The notes under the pieces were generated by a model. The model did not search any database and was not told the origin of the DNA. It worked only from the letters and a program-made list of their open reading frames with translations. A program made the translations under genes and the position numbers. A stretch of DNA of 64,000 bases from Escherichia ruysiae (GTDB taxonomy: Bacteria > Pseudomonadota > Gammaproteobacteria > Enterobacterales > Enterobacteriaceae), in assembly GCF_031323975.1 (NCBI RefSeq), contig NZ_JAVIWS010000001.1, positions 3,162,001 through 3,226,000 on the forward strand, written 5' to 3'. Position 1 is the first letter of the stretch, and each line of letters begins with the position of its first letter. This document shows, in pieces, positions 51,207 to 60,685 of this stretch.

Positions 51207-52055
51207 ATGAAACTCTTTGCCCAGGGCACTTCACTGGATCTTAGCCATCCTCACGTGATGGGGATACTCAACGTCACGCCAGATTCTTTTTCTGATGGTG
51301 GTACGCATAACTCTCTGATTGATGCAGTGAAACATGCGAATCTGATGATCAACGCTGGCGCGACGATTATCGACGTTGGTGGAGAGTCTACGCGTCCAGG
51401 TGCAGCGGAAGTGAGTGTTGAAGAAGAGTTGCAACGTGTTATTCCGGTGGTTGAGGCAATTGCGCAACGATTCGAAGTCTGGATCTCTGTGGATACCTCC
51501 AAACCGGAAATTATCCGTGAGTCGGCGAAAGTGGGCGCTCACATCATTAACGATATCCGCTCCCTTTCCGAACCTGGCGCTCTGGAAGCGGCTGCGGAAA
51601 CTGGTTTACCCGTATGCCTGATGCATATGCAGGGAAATCCAAAGACCATGCAGGAAGCGCCGAAGTATGACGATGTTTATGCTGAAGTGAATCGCTACTT
51701 TATTGAGCAAATAGCACGCTGTGAACGGGCGGGTATCGCAAAAGAGAAATTGTTGCTCGACCCGGGATTCGGTTTCGGTAAAAATCTCCACCATAACTAT
51801 TCATTATTGGCGCGTCTGGCTGAATTTCACCATTTCAACCTGCCGCTGTTGGTGGGTATGTCACGAAAATCGATGATTGGACAACTGCTGAACGTGGGGC
51901 CGTCCGAACGCCTGAGCGGTAGTCTGGCCTGTGCAGTTATTGCTGCGATGCAGGGCGCACACATCATTCGTGTTCATGACGTCAAAGAAACCGTAGAAGC
52001 GATGCGAGTGGTGGAAGCCACTCTGTCTGCAAAGGAAAACAAACGCTATGAGTAA
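51207..52055 (+). CDS. folP: Dihydropteroate synthase
   Basis: 282 residues, TIM barrel enzyme joining DHPPP and p-aminobenzoate in folate synthesis; sulfonamide target. Motifs: [14 protein letters not shown] (loop 1), [11 protein letters not shown] (loop 2) and the [10 protein letters not shown] segment. The loop region associated with sulfonamide resistance shows no insertion. Start at 51207 with CAGGGATAACACC upstream; the longer frame from 51141 covers the terminator and is rejected. It overlaps glmM by 8 bp. Confidence 0.98.
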   Translation: MKLFAQGTSLDLSHPHVMGILNVTPDSFSDGGTHNSLIDAVKHANLMINAGATIIDVGGESTRPGAAEVSVEEELQRVIPVVEAIAQRFEVWISVDTSKPEIIRESAKVGAHIINDIRSLSEPGALEAAAETGLPVCLMHMQGNPKTMQEAPKYDDVYAEVNRYFIEQIARCERAGIAKEKLLLDPGFGFGKNLHHNYSLLARLAEFHHFNLPLLVGMSRKSMIGQLLNVGPSERLSGSLACAVIAAMQGAHIIRVHDVKETVEAMRVVEATLSAKENKRYE

Positions 52056-53385
52056 TCGTAAATATTTCGGGACCGATGGGATCCGTGGTCGTGTTGGGGA
52101 TGCGCCGATCACCCCTGATTTTGTGCTGAAGCTGGGCTGGGCAGCAGGTAAAGTGCTGGCGCGTCATGGTTCCCGTAAGATCATTATTGGTAAAGACACG
52201 CGTATTTCTGGCTATATGCTGGAGTCGGCGCTGGAAGCGGGTTTGGCGGCAGCGGGACTTTCCGCACTTTTTACCGGCCCGATGCCAACACCGGCAGTGG
52301 CTTATCTGACGCGTACCTTCCGCGCAGAGGCCGGGATTGTGATTTCCGCATCGCATAACCCGTTCTACGATAATGGCATTAAATTCTTCTCTATCGACGG
52401 CACCAAACTGCCGGATGCGGTAGAAGAGGCCATCGAAGCTGAAATGGAAAAAGAGATTAGCTGCGTTGATTCGGCAGAACTGGGTAAAGCCAGCCGTATC
52501 GTTGATGCTGCGGGTCGCTATATCGAATTTTGCAAAGCCACGTTCCCGAACGAACTTAGCCTCAGTGAACTGAAGATTGTGGTGGATTGCGCAAATGGCG
52601 CGACTTATCACATCGCGCCAAACGTGCTGCGCGAGTTGGGAGCGAACGTTATCGCCATCGGTTGTGAGCCGAACGGCGTAAACATCAATGCCGAAGTGGG
52701 GGCAACTGATGTTCGTGCGCTACAGGCACGCGTATTGGCTGAAAAAGCAGATCTCGGCATTGCCTTTGACGGCGACGGCGACCGCGTGATTATGGTTGAC
52801 CATGAAGGCAATAAAGTCGATGGCGATCAGATCATGTATATCATCGCGCGTGAAGGTCTTCGTCAGGGGCAGCTGCGTGGTGGCGCGGTGGGTACATTAA
52901 TGAGCAACATGGGGCTGGAACTGGCGCTGAAACAGTTAGGCATTCCATTTGCACGTGCGAAAGTGGGCGACCGCTACGTACTGGAAAAAATGCAGGAAAA
53001 AGGCTGGCGTATCGGTGCAGAGAACTCCGGTCATGTGATCCTGCTGGATAAAACTACTACCGGTGACGGCATCGTTGCTGGTTTGCAGGTGCTGGCGGCG
53101 ATGGCGCGTAACCATATGAGCCTGCACGACCTTTGCAGTGGCATGAAAATGTTCCCGCAGATTCTGGTTAACGTGCGTTATACCGCAGGTAGCGGCGATC
53201 CGCTGGAGCATGAGTCTGTTAAAGCCGTGACCGCCGAAGTTGAAGCGGCGCTGGGTAGCCGTGGGCGTGTGCTGTTGCGTAAATCCGGCACTGAGCCGTT
53301 AATTCGCGTGATGGTTGAAGGTGAAGACGAAGCGCAGGTCACCGAGTTTGCTCACCGTATCGCTGATGCGGTAAAAGCGGTTTAA
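52048..53385 (+). CDS. glmM: Phosphoglucosamine mutase
   Basis: 445 residues. Converts glucosamine-6-phosphate to glucosamine-1-phosphate for UDP-GlcNAc. The phosphoserine loop is [12 protein letters not shown] (Ser102), metal binding is DGDGDR, and the sugar-binding loop contains GAENSGH. The start lies inside the folP 3' end. With murA and RapZ it ties this window to cell wall precursor supply. Confidence 0.98.
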   Translation: MSNRKYFGTDGIRGRVGDAPITPDFVLKLGWAAGKVLARHGSRKIIIGKDTRISGYMLESALEAGLAAAGLSALFTGPMPTPAVAYLTRTFRAEAGIVISASHNPFYDNGIKFFSIDGTKLPDAVEEAIEAEMEKEISCVDSAELGKASRIVDAAGRYIEFCKATFPNELSLSELKIVVDCANGATYHIAPNVLRELGANVIAIGCEPNGVNINAEVGATDVRALQARVLAEKADLGIAFDGDGDRVIMVDHEGNKVDGDQIMYIIAREGLRQGQLRGGAVGTLMSNMGLELALKQLGIPFARAKVGDRYVLEKMQEKGWRIGAENSGHVILLDKTTTGDGIVAGLQVLAAMARNHMSLHDLCSGMKMFPQILVNVRYTAGSGDPLEHESVKAVTAEVEAALGSRGRVLLRKSGTEPLIRVMVEGEDEAQVTEFAHRIADAVKAV

Positions 53386-53405
53386 TGCGATAACTAACTG
53401 GCTAA

Positions 53406-53435
53406 AAAGGCGGCGATTGTCGCCTTTGTTTTTCT
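53406..53435 (+). terminator. glmM terminator
   Basis: AAAGGCG (53406-53412) pairs with CGCCTTT (53421-53427), followed by GTTTTTCTT. It lies 20 bp after glmM. Confidence 0.8.
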
Positions 53436-53612
53436 TATGCACATCTATTTTGCTGTTTTTTTCCGCAGTTGATACAATGCAATAAAATTGCCCTTGCGAA
53501 GGTCATTCGCTTTGGTTAGTATTCACACCCGCTTCAGTGGGAAAGATTAAATTCTCCCGCTTTATTGGTTGAAGCATTGGTACGCGGCAACTCCGCAAGG
53601 AACAGGTTGATT

Positions 53613-53945
53613 ATGTACGAAGCTCTTTTAGTAGTTTTCCTTATTGTAGCAATTGGCCTTGTTGGTCTGATCATGCTGCAGCAAGGTAAAGGCGCTGATA
53701 TGGGAGCCTCCTTCGGAGCAGGCGCTTCCGCTACGCTGTTTGGTTCAAGTGGTTCTGGCAACTTCATGACCCGTATGACGGCTGTGCTGGCAACGTTGTT
53801 CTTCATCATCAGTCTGGTGCTGGGTAACATCAACAGCAACAAAACCAATAAAGGTAGCGAATGGGAAAATCTGAGTGCTCCGGCGAAAACCGAACAAACT
53901 CAGCCAGCTGCTCCGGCTAAGCCGACCAGCGATATCCCGAACTAA
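53613..53945 (+). CDS. secG: Sec translocon subunit SecG
   Basis: 110 residues. Part of SecYEG in the inner membrane, speeding protein export. Two transmembrane helices (about 2-21 and 53-73) are separated by the conserved GKGADMGASFGAGAS loop. The C-terminal tail is polar and proline-rich (PAAPAKPTSDIPN). The start at 53613 follows AACAGGTTGATT. tRNA-Leu lies 13 bp downstream. Confidence 0.97.
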   Translation: MYEALLVVFLIVAIGLVGLIMLQQGKGADMGASFGAGASATLFGSSGSGNFMTRMTAVLATLFFIISLVLGNINSNKTNKGSEWENLSAPAKTEQTQPAAPAKPTSDIPN

Positions 53946-53958
53946 GAATAGTATCTGT

Positions 53959-54045
53959 GCTGAGGTGGTGGAATTGGTAGACACGCTACCTTGAGGTGGT
54001 AGTGCCCTAACGGGCTTGTGGGTTCGAGTCCCATCCTCAGTACCA
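53959..54045 (+). tRNA. leuU: tRNA-Leu (anticodon GAG)
   Basis: An 87-nt class II tRNA with all arms: acceptor GCTGAGG/CCTCAGT, D-arm, anticodon stem CTACC/GGTAG with loop TTGAGGT (GAG at 53993-53995), a long variable arm (GTGCCCTAACGGGCTT), T-arm with GGTTCGAGTCC, and encoded CCA. The acceptor and T-stem differ from K-12 leuU as I recall it, but the changes keep pairing, so it should be functional. It is the last feature of the K-12-like order. Confidence 0.96.
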
Positions 54046-54059
54046 ATATTCCAAAAGAA

Positions 54060-54083
54060 AGACGCTGAAAAGCGTCTTTTTTT
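54060..54083 (+). terminator. leuU terminator
   Basis: The stem AGACGCT/AGCGTCT (54060-54066 with 54071-54077, loop GAAA) is followed by T residues to 54083. It ends the secG-leuU transcript right before the junction with the nan-fim block. Confidence 0.92.
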
Positions 54084-54269
54084 GTATCTGTTGCCCGTCT
54101 GAATAGCGTTAAACAAAGTTTTCTGCATCATTATTTTCTACAAGCGCAATCGCCCTATGTTGCATAGGTTGTGATTACATAATCGTTGTAGATACCGTTT
54201 GAAGAGGCTGAAGATTACCAACAGAGTTCAGAGCATTGATGGATGCGCATAAATCAAATTTGTGAGTGC
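54084..54269. other. Junction between leuU region and nan-fim block
   Basis: 186 bp with no gene, joining two parts that are over 1 Mb apart in K-12. I saw no insertion sequence, integrase, or repeat of the leuU 3' end here. In K-12 argG follows leuU. The sequence holds the nanS 3' flank; no nanS terminator with a U-tract is obvious. Confidence 0.7.
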
Positions 54270-55256
54270 TCACTTTTCCTGCCAAAACCGCAAAATAACG
54301 TCAGCAAATTTGTCGGAAATAATCCCCCGACGGGCTGCCGAGCTAAAATGACTGCTTCGTAGCGCCGTTGTCCAGTTTTCTGGCGTTCGGTACGCTGAAC
54401 CGTAATATCCCGTGATTAAATCGTCCGGATCTTCATCAGGCTCGTTCGTTAGCCCTCGTTCGTCTTGTTGCTGGAAGCCGACAAAAATAATATTGGTTAA
54501 GGCATTCTTTTTGTAATTGCCATAAATAGTTTCGTACGCATGAGGATAATTTTCTTTCCAGTACCAGGTGGTATCGCCGCAGAACCACGGAGCAGCGGAA
54601 GTGTTAGTATTCAGAAGCTGAGAACTGTACTGCTTTAAATCCTTACGAAAGGCCTCAAGCATATTATTAAAATATTGAGGGTGTAACGCGTAGTCACTCG
54701 TCATTAAATCAAATTCGCCCTGCATCCAGCATACGCCGAGGAATTTATTCTGCGGATTCTTCGCCAGTGCAGCTCGCGTTCTGTTGACTAAATCCTGATA
54801 CAGCGGAGTATCCGTTCCCCAACGACATGCATCATGGCTGGCTCCGTGCTGTTCTGAATATGTTCCTTCGCAGCCTGCGGTAAAAGCCGATCCGCCACGA
54901 CAACAAGGAACGATGAGAACGCCAGCATTATCAGGAATGAAGGGGAGTAATTTCCGCGCAATATGTAGTGCCTGTCCAACTGTACCGTATTGTGTTTGAT
55001 GATCCGTTGCCAGAGGATGGTGATAATCCCGCATATCCTGAACATCGTGTGGGCAGTGAGTCAGTGGAATAATGTCATTAAATTGACATGACGAGCCACC
55101 GGGATGCGTCTGTGTAAATCTTGCCAGTTGTTTTATTCTGGGGTGAGGCGCATCTTCACTGTCTGGTAAGGGAAGTCCTTCGCCATATGCCATGGCATTA
55201 GATTGTCCTGCAACGGTAAGAACATAGTAATAATCGGGCGATATTATCGTGTTCAT
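54270..55256 (-). CDS. nanS: 9-O-acetyl-N-acetylneuraminate esterase NanS
   Basis: 328 residues, SASA-type SGNH esterase that removes O-acetyl groups from sialic acids so they can be used. The catalytic serine is in VAGQSNAMAYGEG. The conserved CCRGGSAF and CWMQGEFD segments form the oxyanion region. No signal peptide is seen. The 55256 start matches the E. coli product but has no clear SD; an ATG at 55295 has AAGGAG 11 bp upstream inside a hairpin. It is more divergent from K-12 than most genes here (about two dozen residue changes by eye). Confidence 0.92.
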   Translation of the reverse strand: MNTIISPDYYYVLTVAGQSNAMAYGEGLPLPDSEDAPHPRIKQLARFTQTHPGGSSCQFNDIIPLTHCPHDVQDMRDYHHPLATDHQTQYGTVGQALHIARKLLPFIPDNAGVLIVPCCRGGSAFTAGCEGTYSEQHGASHDACRWGTDTPLYQDLVNRTRAALAKNPQNKFLGVCWMQGEFDLMTSDYALHPQYFNNMLEAFRKDLKQYSSQLLNTNTSAAPWFCGDTTWYWKENYPHAYETIYGNYKKNALTNIIFVGFQQQDERGLTNEPDEDPDDLITGYYGSAYRTPENWTTALRSSHFSSAARRGIISDKFADVILRFWQEK

Positions 55257-55301
55257 ATATATGCGTAATTGAAATGACAACAGGTGATGAGCCATTGATC
55301 G

Positions 55302-55325
55302 CAGGGCTCCTTTGCTGGAGCCCTG
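55302..55325 (-). other. Hairpin between nanM and nanS
   Basis: A perfect 9-bp stem (55302-55310 with 55317-55325) lies 5 bp after the nanM stop. It contains AAAGGAG (55307-55313), a possible ribosome site for nanS, so folding would hide it. It may act as an mRNA stabiliser or a translation control; without a U-tract it is not a clear terminator. Confidence 0.6.
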
Positions 55326-55330
55326 AAAAG

Positions 55331-56437
55331 TTAGTTTTGTACAGTAACTTTATTATCTTTCACAGAGAGCAACACTGAATCCGCCACAGCTTTGCCGCCC
55401 GTAGTTTCACCGCCAATAATCAATAAATTATTATTCCAGGGCAATGATACTCCGTAGGCCCGACCTTGCGACAGTTCGCCAGATTTCTCCCATTTCCCGT
55501 TATGCCAAAGATGAATATCGGCGCTATACGATTTTTTCAGACCTTCATGCGCATAGTTTTTACCGTTCTGGTAATTTTCTCGTGAACCTTTGAATCCGGC
55601 TCCCCCGGCAAATATAAGAGAGTCATTGCTAATACCTGCAAAACCGCCAGCTACGCCATCTGGGGAGGAGACGGGAGAAAGTTTATTCCATTTTATGCCA
55701 TTGCCGGTGAAATCAAGCTCAAATACAGCATCAGTTCGCAGTCCTGGTTTGGCTTCGCCATTAATAAGCCAGGTTTTATCACCTTTATTTACTACCGCTG
55801 CACCAGCCGTACCATACCAGGGGGATTCGCCAGTGTAACTCCATTGCTGTGTAGAGGGATCAAAAGACAACAGGAACTTATTGAAGAAATAATCTTCTGC
55901 TTTTTTGTCAAAATAGTGGGTGTTGATTTTATCTATAGCCGCTGAATCTTTTCCTGCCTCCTTGAGATCTTCAAAATAGCCATTAAAGATATTTTGGTTA
56001 ACGCCGCCAGTAATATAGGCTTTGCCGTTGTGTACAAAGGTCACATGACCTGCCATGCCCATCGGTGCGTGCGACATTAATTTAACCCAGGTATTGGTTT
56101 TGGGATTATATTTGTGTACGTCGTTGAATACCTGAGTTAACCCCTCACTGTTTTTACCAACACCGCCAAATACATACAAATTACCATCAATAAAGGCAGA
56201 GGTTGCTTGATCTCTCGGGCCAGCGGGGAATTCCGCCAGAGCTATCCATTTTTTATCTTTGGCTTGCGTATCCAGCTTGTACCATGCCGTACCTGCGCTA
56301 CCTAAACCAATGTAGACAGTGTCGTTATCAATTACACCAGTACCACTTTTAAATGGCACAGGAGTTTCTGGTAATACCGACGCGTTTGCGGCACATGAAG
56401 CCATCATGATAGCAAGTGCCGTTATTGTTTTATTCAT
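55331..56437 (-). CDS. nanM: N-acetylneuraminate epimerase (mutarotase) NanM
   Basis: 368 residues, periplasmic kelch-repeat beta-propeller that speeds conversion of alpha-sialic acid to the beta form. Signal peptide of about 19 residues (cleavage at ANA-SVL). Kelch signatures such as GNLYVFGGVGKNSEG and GKAYITGGVN recur. The start at 56437 (MNKTITALA) has GGAGACAG upstream; the long frame from 56545 overlaps nanC and is rejected. It lies 19 bp downstream of nanC. Confidence 0.97.
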   Translation of the reverse strand: MNKTITALAIMMASCAANASVLPETPVPFKSGTGVIDNDTVYIGLGSAGTAWYKLDTQAKDKKWIALAEFPAGPRDQATSAFIDGNLYVFGGVGKNSEGLTQVFNDVHKYNPKTNTWVKLMSHAPMGMAGHVTFVHNGKAYITGGVNQNIFNGYFEDLKEAGKDSAAIDKINTHYFDKKAEDYFFNKFLLSFDPSTQQWSYTGESPWYGTAGAAVVNKGDKTWLINGEAKPGLRTDAVFELDFTGNGIKWNKLSPVSSPDGVAGGFAGISNDSLIFAGGAGFKGSRENYQNGKNYAHEGLKKSYSADIHLWHNGKWEKSGELSQGRAYGVSLPWNNNLLIIGGETTGGKAVADSVLLSVKDNKVTVQN

Positions 56438-56456
56438 TGTGACTGTCTCCTGTCTA

Positions 56457-57173
56457 CTACAGTTTAAATGACACACCAATGCGATAACTGTTTTCCGATA
56501 AATTATCTCTACCGTTGTAAACACCCTGACGGTCAAGGTAGTCATATTCTATGTATGGCGTAATATCGGGCGTCATATGGTATTGTAGAACAAATGCATT
56601 TTCCGTCGCCCATTTCTTATGGTTTGCATAGCGATAATCGTTTTGTTTGCTGTACAGCGTCGTTTGCCATGCGAAGGTGAAATCACTATTAATATTGTAA
56701 GTGACATATCCATCCCAACGATGAACGTTATCACGAGACATATCACCAGATAAGTCTTGTTGTCGGTAAGCTTTCCAGTCGTAACGATAGCGAATGCCAA
56801 AATTGAGATCTTTTGTCGCATCCCATGACAGTTTTACGTAAGGTCCATAGCGTGTGCCATTGCTGCTAAAATGGGTTAACATTCCTGGGCGCACGGTCCA
56901 TTGATCATCAAGTTTAATCGCGTAATTAACTTCAACCTGAACATCATTTAATGCGGCATTTTCCTTTTTATTATCATGAATGGTATTCCAGGTATTACTT
57001 TCCATACTTGCCCACCATCCATTTTTCCACCCCTCACTGACTTTGAGTCGAGTTTCATAGGCATGGCTTCCACTACGATATCCACCACGCACATCCAGTG
57101 TTGCAGCCTGAGAAATTAATGGTGACGAAAAGCAGAGTAATAATACGCCAGAAAGTATTTTAGCCTTTTTCAT
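56457..57173 (-). CDS. nanC: Sialic acid outer-membrane channel NanC
   Basis: 238 residues, KdgM-family 12-stranded beta-barrel porin for N-acetylneuraminate, made when the general porins are low. Signal peptide of 23 residues (cleavage at SQA-ATL). The barrel ends with the outer-membrane C-terminal pattern SYRIGVSFKL (terminal hydrophobic residue). First gene of nanCMS. NanR operator copies lie about 420 bp upstream. Confidence 0.97.
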   Translation of the reverse strand: MKKAKILSGVLLLCFSSPLISQAATLDVRGGYRSGSHAYETRLKVSEGWKNGWWASMESNTWNTIHDNKKENAALNDVQVEVNYAIKLDDQWTVRPGMLTHFSSNGTRYGPYVKLSWDATKDLNFGIRYRYDWKAYRQQDLSGDMSRDNVHRWDGYVTYNINSDFTFAWQTTLYSKQNDYRYANHKKWATENAFVLQYHMTPDITPYIEYDYLDRQGVYNGRDNLSENSYRIGVSFKL

Positions 57174-58656
57174 AAATTTCACTCATTTGTAGAATACAGA
57201 AAGTAATACGAAGTCCGAATAAACAAATAGCATTTATGTTATGTGCTCTTTTTTGCCAGGCTTATAGCGTCATTGGCCACGGATAATTATGTTTTATTTT
57301 TTTTTGTATAATGCCTCCTGTGAGAAATTGCTTTCCACATAATTTAAGATAAACAGAGATCTGGATTAAATACCTGAGTATTAAATCTATTCTGATGTTT
57401 ATTTGATTTTAGTGTTCGTAAGCTATTTCACTTACTAAATCCATTTTTAGCCAGTGTCATAAAATGGATTGTTTGTTGATCTCATTTTCATACTCCTGTC
57501 AGACTGAAGTGCTCTTTCATCACCCGATAAGAGAGGACGCCAAGGATGTTTGTATTAGATTGCGATATGAGTCGTCTTATTTATCTCTTGTGTGTACCTT
57601 TATACCTGTTATACCAGATCAAAAATCACGCAATCCATACAACAAAACCAGATTTGCAATTCGCGTCACAAAATATGTCGATATTTTTCGAAGGTAAAGA
57701 TGTTATGTAAGGCCAGATGGTCATTCTCGACTGCCTTCATGAAACTGAAGTTTTGTTATTAACTAATTGTTTATAATGTATTTTTAATGATTTTCGGCAG
57801 TGCCGGGTTTACAAGCTAACTCCTCAGGTATGGTGAAAATGAGTGTTTATCCGCTATCAGATTGACAATAATTCTCATCATAAAATATGTTTTAACGTTC
57901 TGAGACTAAGGGCAACCTGGTATGTAGTAGAGGAGTTTCTGATCCTGTCCAGGGCTGGCTCGTTGATGTTCAGCACACTTCAGGATGGGGGGGAATCGGT
58001 TATTTGCCGTATCACCAGTAAATAGCAGTGAGTAAGAAAAGATTAAGTTGAAGTAACCACACCACATTTAACACGAATGTAGATGAAAAAAGGTGCGTGC
58101 AGACTTCCCCCCATATCTTTGGACAATACACGGTCTGGAAAGGAATATAACAATCTCACTGCATGAATTTACAAACCAAAGGGTAATAATGGCTAGGGAA
58201 CTAAGCATTAGCATGATAATAGCCACTTAAAAATTAAGGAATCTCATGAAATAGCAATTTTGAGGGAAATGGAGTTGACTAATAATGTTATATGTGAGAT
58301 AGCGCGTTGAACAAAAAATTAAATTTTGCTGAATTTTTTTATGTTGATTTTACTTGTTACAGAACATATCACGTGATATATAGATAAGATTAGTTACATT
58401 GATGATGAGGGTTATTATTAGATTCGTCTCAGATTGAAAATATATAAAAGAACATAGCATGCAAGAGCATAGCGTTGTATGGCAAAGTTATTATAAGTAG
58501 CTATCGCCATTCTATTTAAGTTCATTCAAAAGAGCTGGTCCACTTGCGTTAGTCATTAAGCAAACATTCGCTTTTATAAACATAATCAGGATTACAATGT
58601 TGGATTATTGCTAACCCAGCACAGCTAGTGCGCGTCTGTAATAATAAGGGAAAACG
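57174..58656. promoter_or_regulatory. nanC-fimB regulatory region
   Basis: 1483 bp between divergent nanC and fimB, AT-rich, without a credible gene. In E. coli this region controls both genes: NanR and NagC bind near nanC and activate fimB from a long distance, so sialic acid and GlcNAc lower FimB recombination. The NanR site is visible here at 57593-57623. Short frames in this region overlap that operator and have no family match. I could not place the NagC sites by eye. Confidence 0.8.
57593..57623 (-). promoter_or_regulatory. NanR operator of nanC/fimB
   Basis: On the minus strand two GGTATA repeats (57610-57615 and 57601-57606) and a third GGTACA (57593-57598) repeat the layout of the nanA operator. 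The 29 bp at 57595-57623 are identical to 10870-10898. Binding here is known to link sialic acid to nanC expression and to fimB control. Confidence 0.93.
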
Positions 58657-59259
58657 ATGAAGAATAAGGCTGATAACAAAAAAAGGAACTTCCTGACCCA
58701 CAGTGAAATCGAGTCACTCCTTAAAGCAGCAAATACCGGGCCTCATGCTGCACGCAATTATTGTCTGACTTTGCTTTGTTTTATTCATGGCTTTCGGGCG
58801 AGTGAAATTTGCCGATTGAGAATTTCGGATATTGATCTGAAGGCAAAGTGCATATATATCCATCGATTAAAAAAAGGCTTTTCAACGACGCACCCGCTAT
58901 TGAATAAAGAAGTTCAGGCTTTAAAAAACTGGTTGAGTACGCGTACTTCTTATCCACATGCTGAGAGTGAGTGGGTATTTTTATCACGCAAAGGGAATCC
59001 GCTTTCTCGTCAACAGTTTTACCATATTATCTCGACTTCAGGTGGTAATGCCGGGCTATCACTGGAGATTCATCCGCACATGTTACGCCATTCGTGTGGT
59101 TTTGCTTTGGCGAATATGGGAATAGATACACGACTTATCCAGGATTATCTTGGGCATCGTAATATTCGTCATACCGTCTGGTATACCGCCAGCAATGCAG
59201 GGCGTTTTTACGGCATCTGGGACAGACCCAGAGGTCGACAGCGTCACGCTGTTTTATAA
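58657..59259 (+). CDS. fimB: Tyrosine recombinase FimB
   Basis: 200 residues. Inverts the fim switch in both directions. Catalytic residues counted: Arg47 (HGFRASE), His141 and Arg144 (HPHMLRHSCG), Tyr176 (TVWYTAS). It lacks the N-terminal core-binding domain of larger integrases, as usual for Fim recombinases. Nearly identical to K-12 FimB as I recall it. Expression depends on the long region upstream. Confidence 0.98.
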   Translation: MKNKADNKKRNFLTHSEIESLLKAANTGPHAARNYCLTLLCFIHGFRASEICRLRISDIDLKAKCIYIHRLKKGFSTTHPLLNKEVQALKNWLSTRTSYPHAESEWVFLSRKGNPLSRQQFYHIISTSGGNAGLSLEIHPHMLRHSCGFALANMGIDTRLIQDYLGHRNIRHTVWYTASNAGRFYGIWDRPRGRQRHAVL

Positions 59260-59736
59260 AGATGGATGAGATACCAGGGATGGTGTTAAAACCTACATTA
59301 TTCTTACGATATTTCAATAATAATTAACCATTTATTAATTGATGTTATTGTTGGTGTAATTCTTAATTATCATAATAAACATTAGCTTAACCATACCCAT
59401 ACAAAATACAATGGTTTATTTTATTCGAAATAAACAAACAAAAGCATTCATAAATTTACATATCACTTAGATCCTTCTCTTTCTGCACTTTTTTCTTTAT
59501 TTTTTAAGCAACTGGGAGTTAATCAGGTGCTATCTATTGTTATATTGAATTAAATCAATGAAAATAGATGTTGTCACATCAGTGATATTTTATTTTTGTA
59601 TGATGTTTAATGTAATTGACTGATAACCACATAACTTTATGTGTGATTATCTTTTTATCTATTGGGCTAATTTTGACCGTTTGAGGTTTCCTATAGGTAT
59701 TCATTCAAATATATCTCAGTCAGGAGTACTACTATT
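59260..59736. other. fimB-fimE intergenic region
   Basis: 477 bp, very AT-rich, with no gene. It probably holds the fimE promoter and H-NS binding sequence. The fimE SD CAGGAGTAC lies at 59722-59730. Confidence 0.55.
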
Positions 59737-60333
59737 GTGAGTAAACGTCGTTATCTTACCGGTAAAGAAGTTCAGGCAATGATGCAAGCGGTTTGCTATG
59801 GGGCAACGGGCGCCAGAGATTATTGTCTTATTCTGTTGGCATATCGGCATGGGATGCGTATTAGTGAGCTGCTTGATTTGCATTATCAAGATCTTGACCT
59901 TAATGAAGGTCGAATAAATATTCGCCGACTGAAGAACGGATTTTCTACAGTTCACCCATTACGTTTTGATGAGCGTGAAGCTGTAGAACGCTGGACCCAG
60001 GAACGTGCTAACTGGAAAGGCGCTGAGCAGACCGACGCCATATTTATTTCCCGTCGTGGAAGTCGACTTTCTCGTCAGCAGGCCTATCGCATCATTCGTG
60101 ATGCCGGTATTGAAGCTGGAACCGTGACACAGACTCACCCTCATATGTTAAGACATGCTTGCGGTTATGAACTGGCGGAGCGTGGTGCTGATACCCGTTT
60201 AATTCAGGATTATCTGGGGCATCGAAATATTCGCCATACTGTGCGTTATACCGCCAGTAATGCAGCACGTTTTGCCGGATTATGGGAAAGAAATAATCTC
60301 ATAAACGAAAAATTAAAAAGAGAAGAGGTTTGA
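59737..60333 (+). CDS. fimE: Tyrosine recombinase FimE
   Basis: 198 residues, GTG start (GTGAGTAAACG) after CAGGAGTAC. FimE turns the switch mainly from ON to OFF. Active residues: Arg41 (HGMRISE), His136 and Arg139 (HPHMLRHACG), Tyr171 (TVRYTAS). A paralogue of FimB of nearly the same length. In E. coli fimE mRNA runs into the switch, so the orientation of fimS affects FimE level. Confidence 0.98.
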   Translation: MSKRRYLTGKEVQAMMQAVCYGATGARDYCLILLAYRHGMRISELLDLHYQDLDLNEGRINIRRLKNGFSTVHPLRFDEREAVERWTQERANWKGAEQTDAIFISRRGSRLSRQQAYRIIRDAGIEAGTVTQTHPHMLRHACGYELAERGADTRLIQDYLGHRNIRHTVRYTASNAARFAGLWERNNLINEKLKREEV

Positions 60334-60380
60334 TATAACTTATTGATAAGAAAATGAAAAAATAAAGAAATACAAGACAA

Positions 60381-60389
60381 TTGGGGCCA
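60381..60389 (+). repeat. fimS left inverted repeat (IRL)
   Basis: TTGGGGCCA, the recombination half-site on the fimE side, 47 bp after the fimE stop. It pairs with the copy at 60686-60694. Confidence 0.97.
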
Positions 60390-60399
60390 AACTGTCCAT

Positions 60400-60429
60400 A
60401 TCATAAAAAAGTTTCGTATTTTTTCTCAA
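60400..60429 (-). promoter_or_regulatory. fimA promoter inside fimS, facing fimE
   Basis: On the minus strand TTGAGA (60424-60429), 18-bp spacer, TATGAT (60400-60405), immediately beside the left repeat. In the ON state the same promoter would face fimA from beside the right repeat. Confidence 0.92.
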
Positions 60430-60685
60430 GCATAAAAACATCAAAAAACGACAAAAATCAACTAACTGTTTGATATGTAGACTATTTCTATTGTAAATTA
60501 ATTTCACATCACCTCCGCTTTACGTAAAGATAACGTCTCTCTTTCTCGAAGCAACTTCCTCATTCTTCTCTCCAAAAACCACCTCATTCAATATAAAAAT
60601 CTATAAATAAATATAATCACAGAACATAAAGCCAACAAATAAACTGAAAAAGTTCGTGCGCGATGCTTTCCTCTATGAGTCAAAA

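Noticed and set aside
54084..54269. Mobile element or attachment site repeat at the leuU junction
   Set aside because: No integrase, IS ends or copy of the tRNA 3' end was found in the window; the far end of any element would be outside.
57464..57697. A 77-codon frame in the nanC-fimB region
   Set aside because: It covers the NanR operator, has no clear ribosome site or known family, and lies in a known control region.
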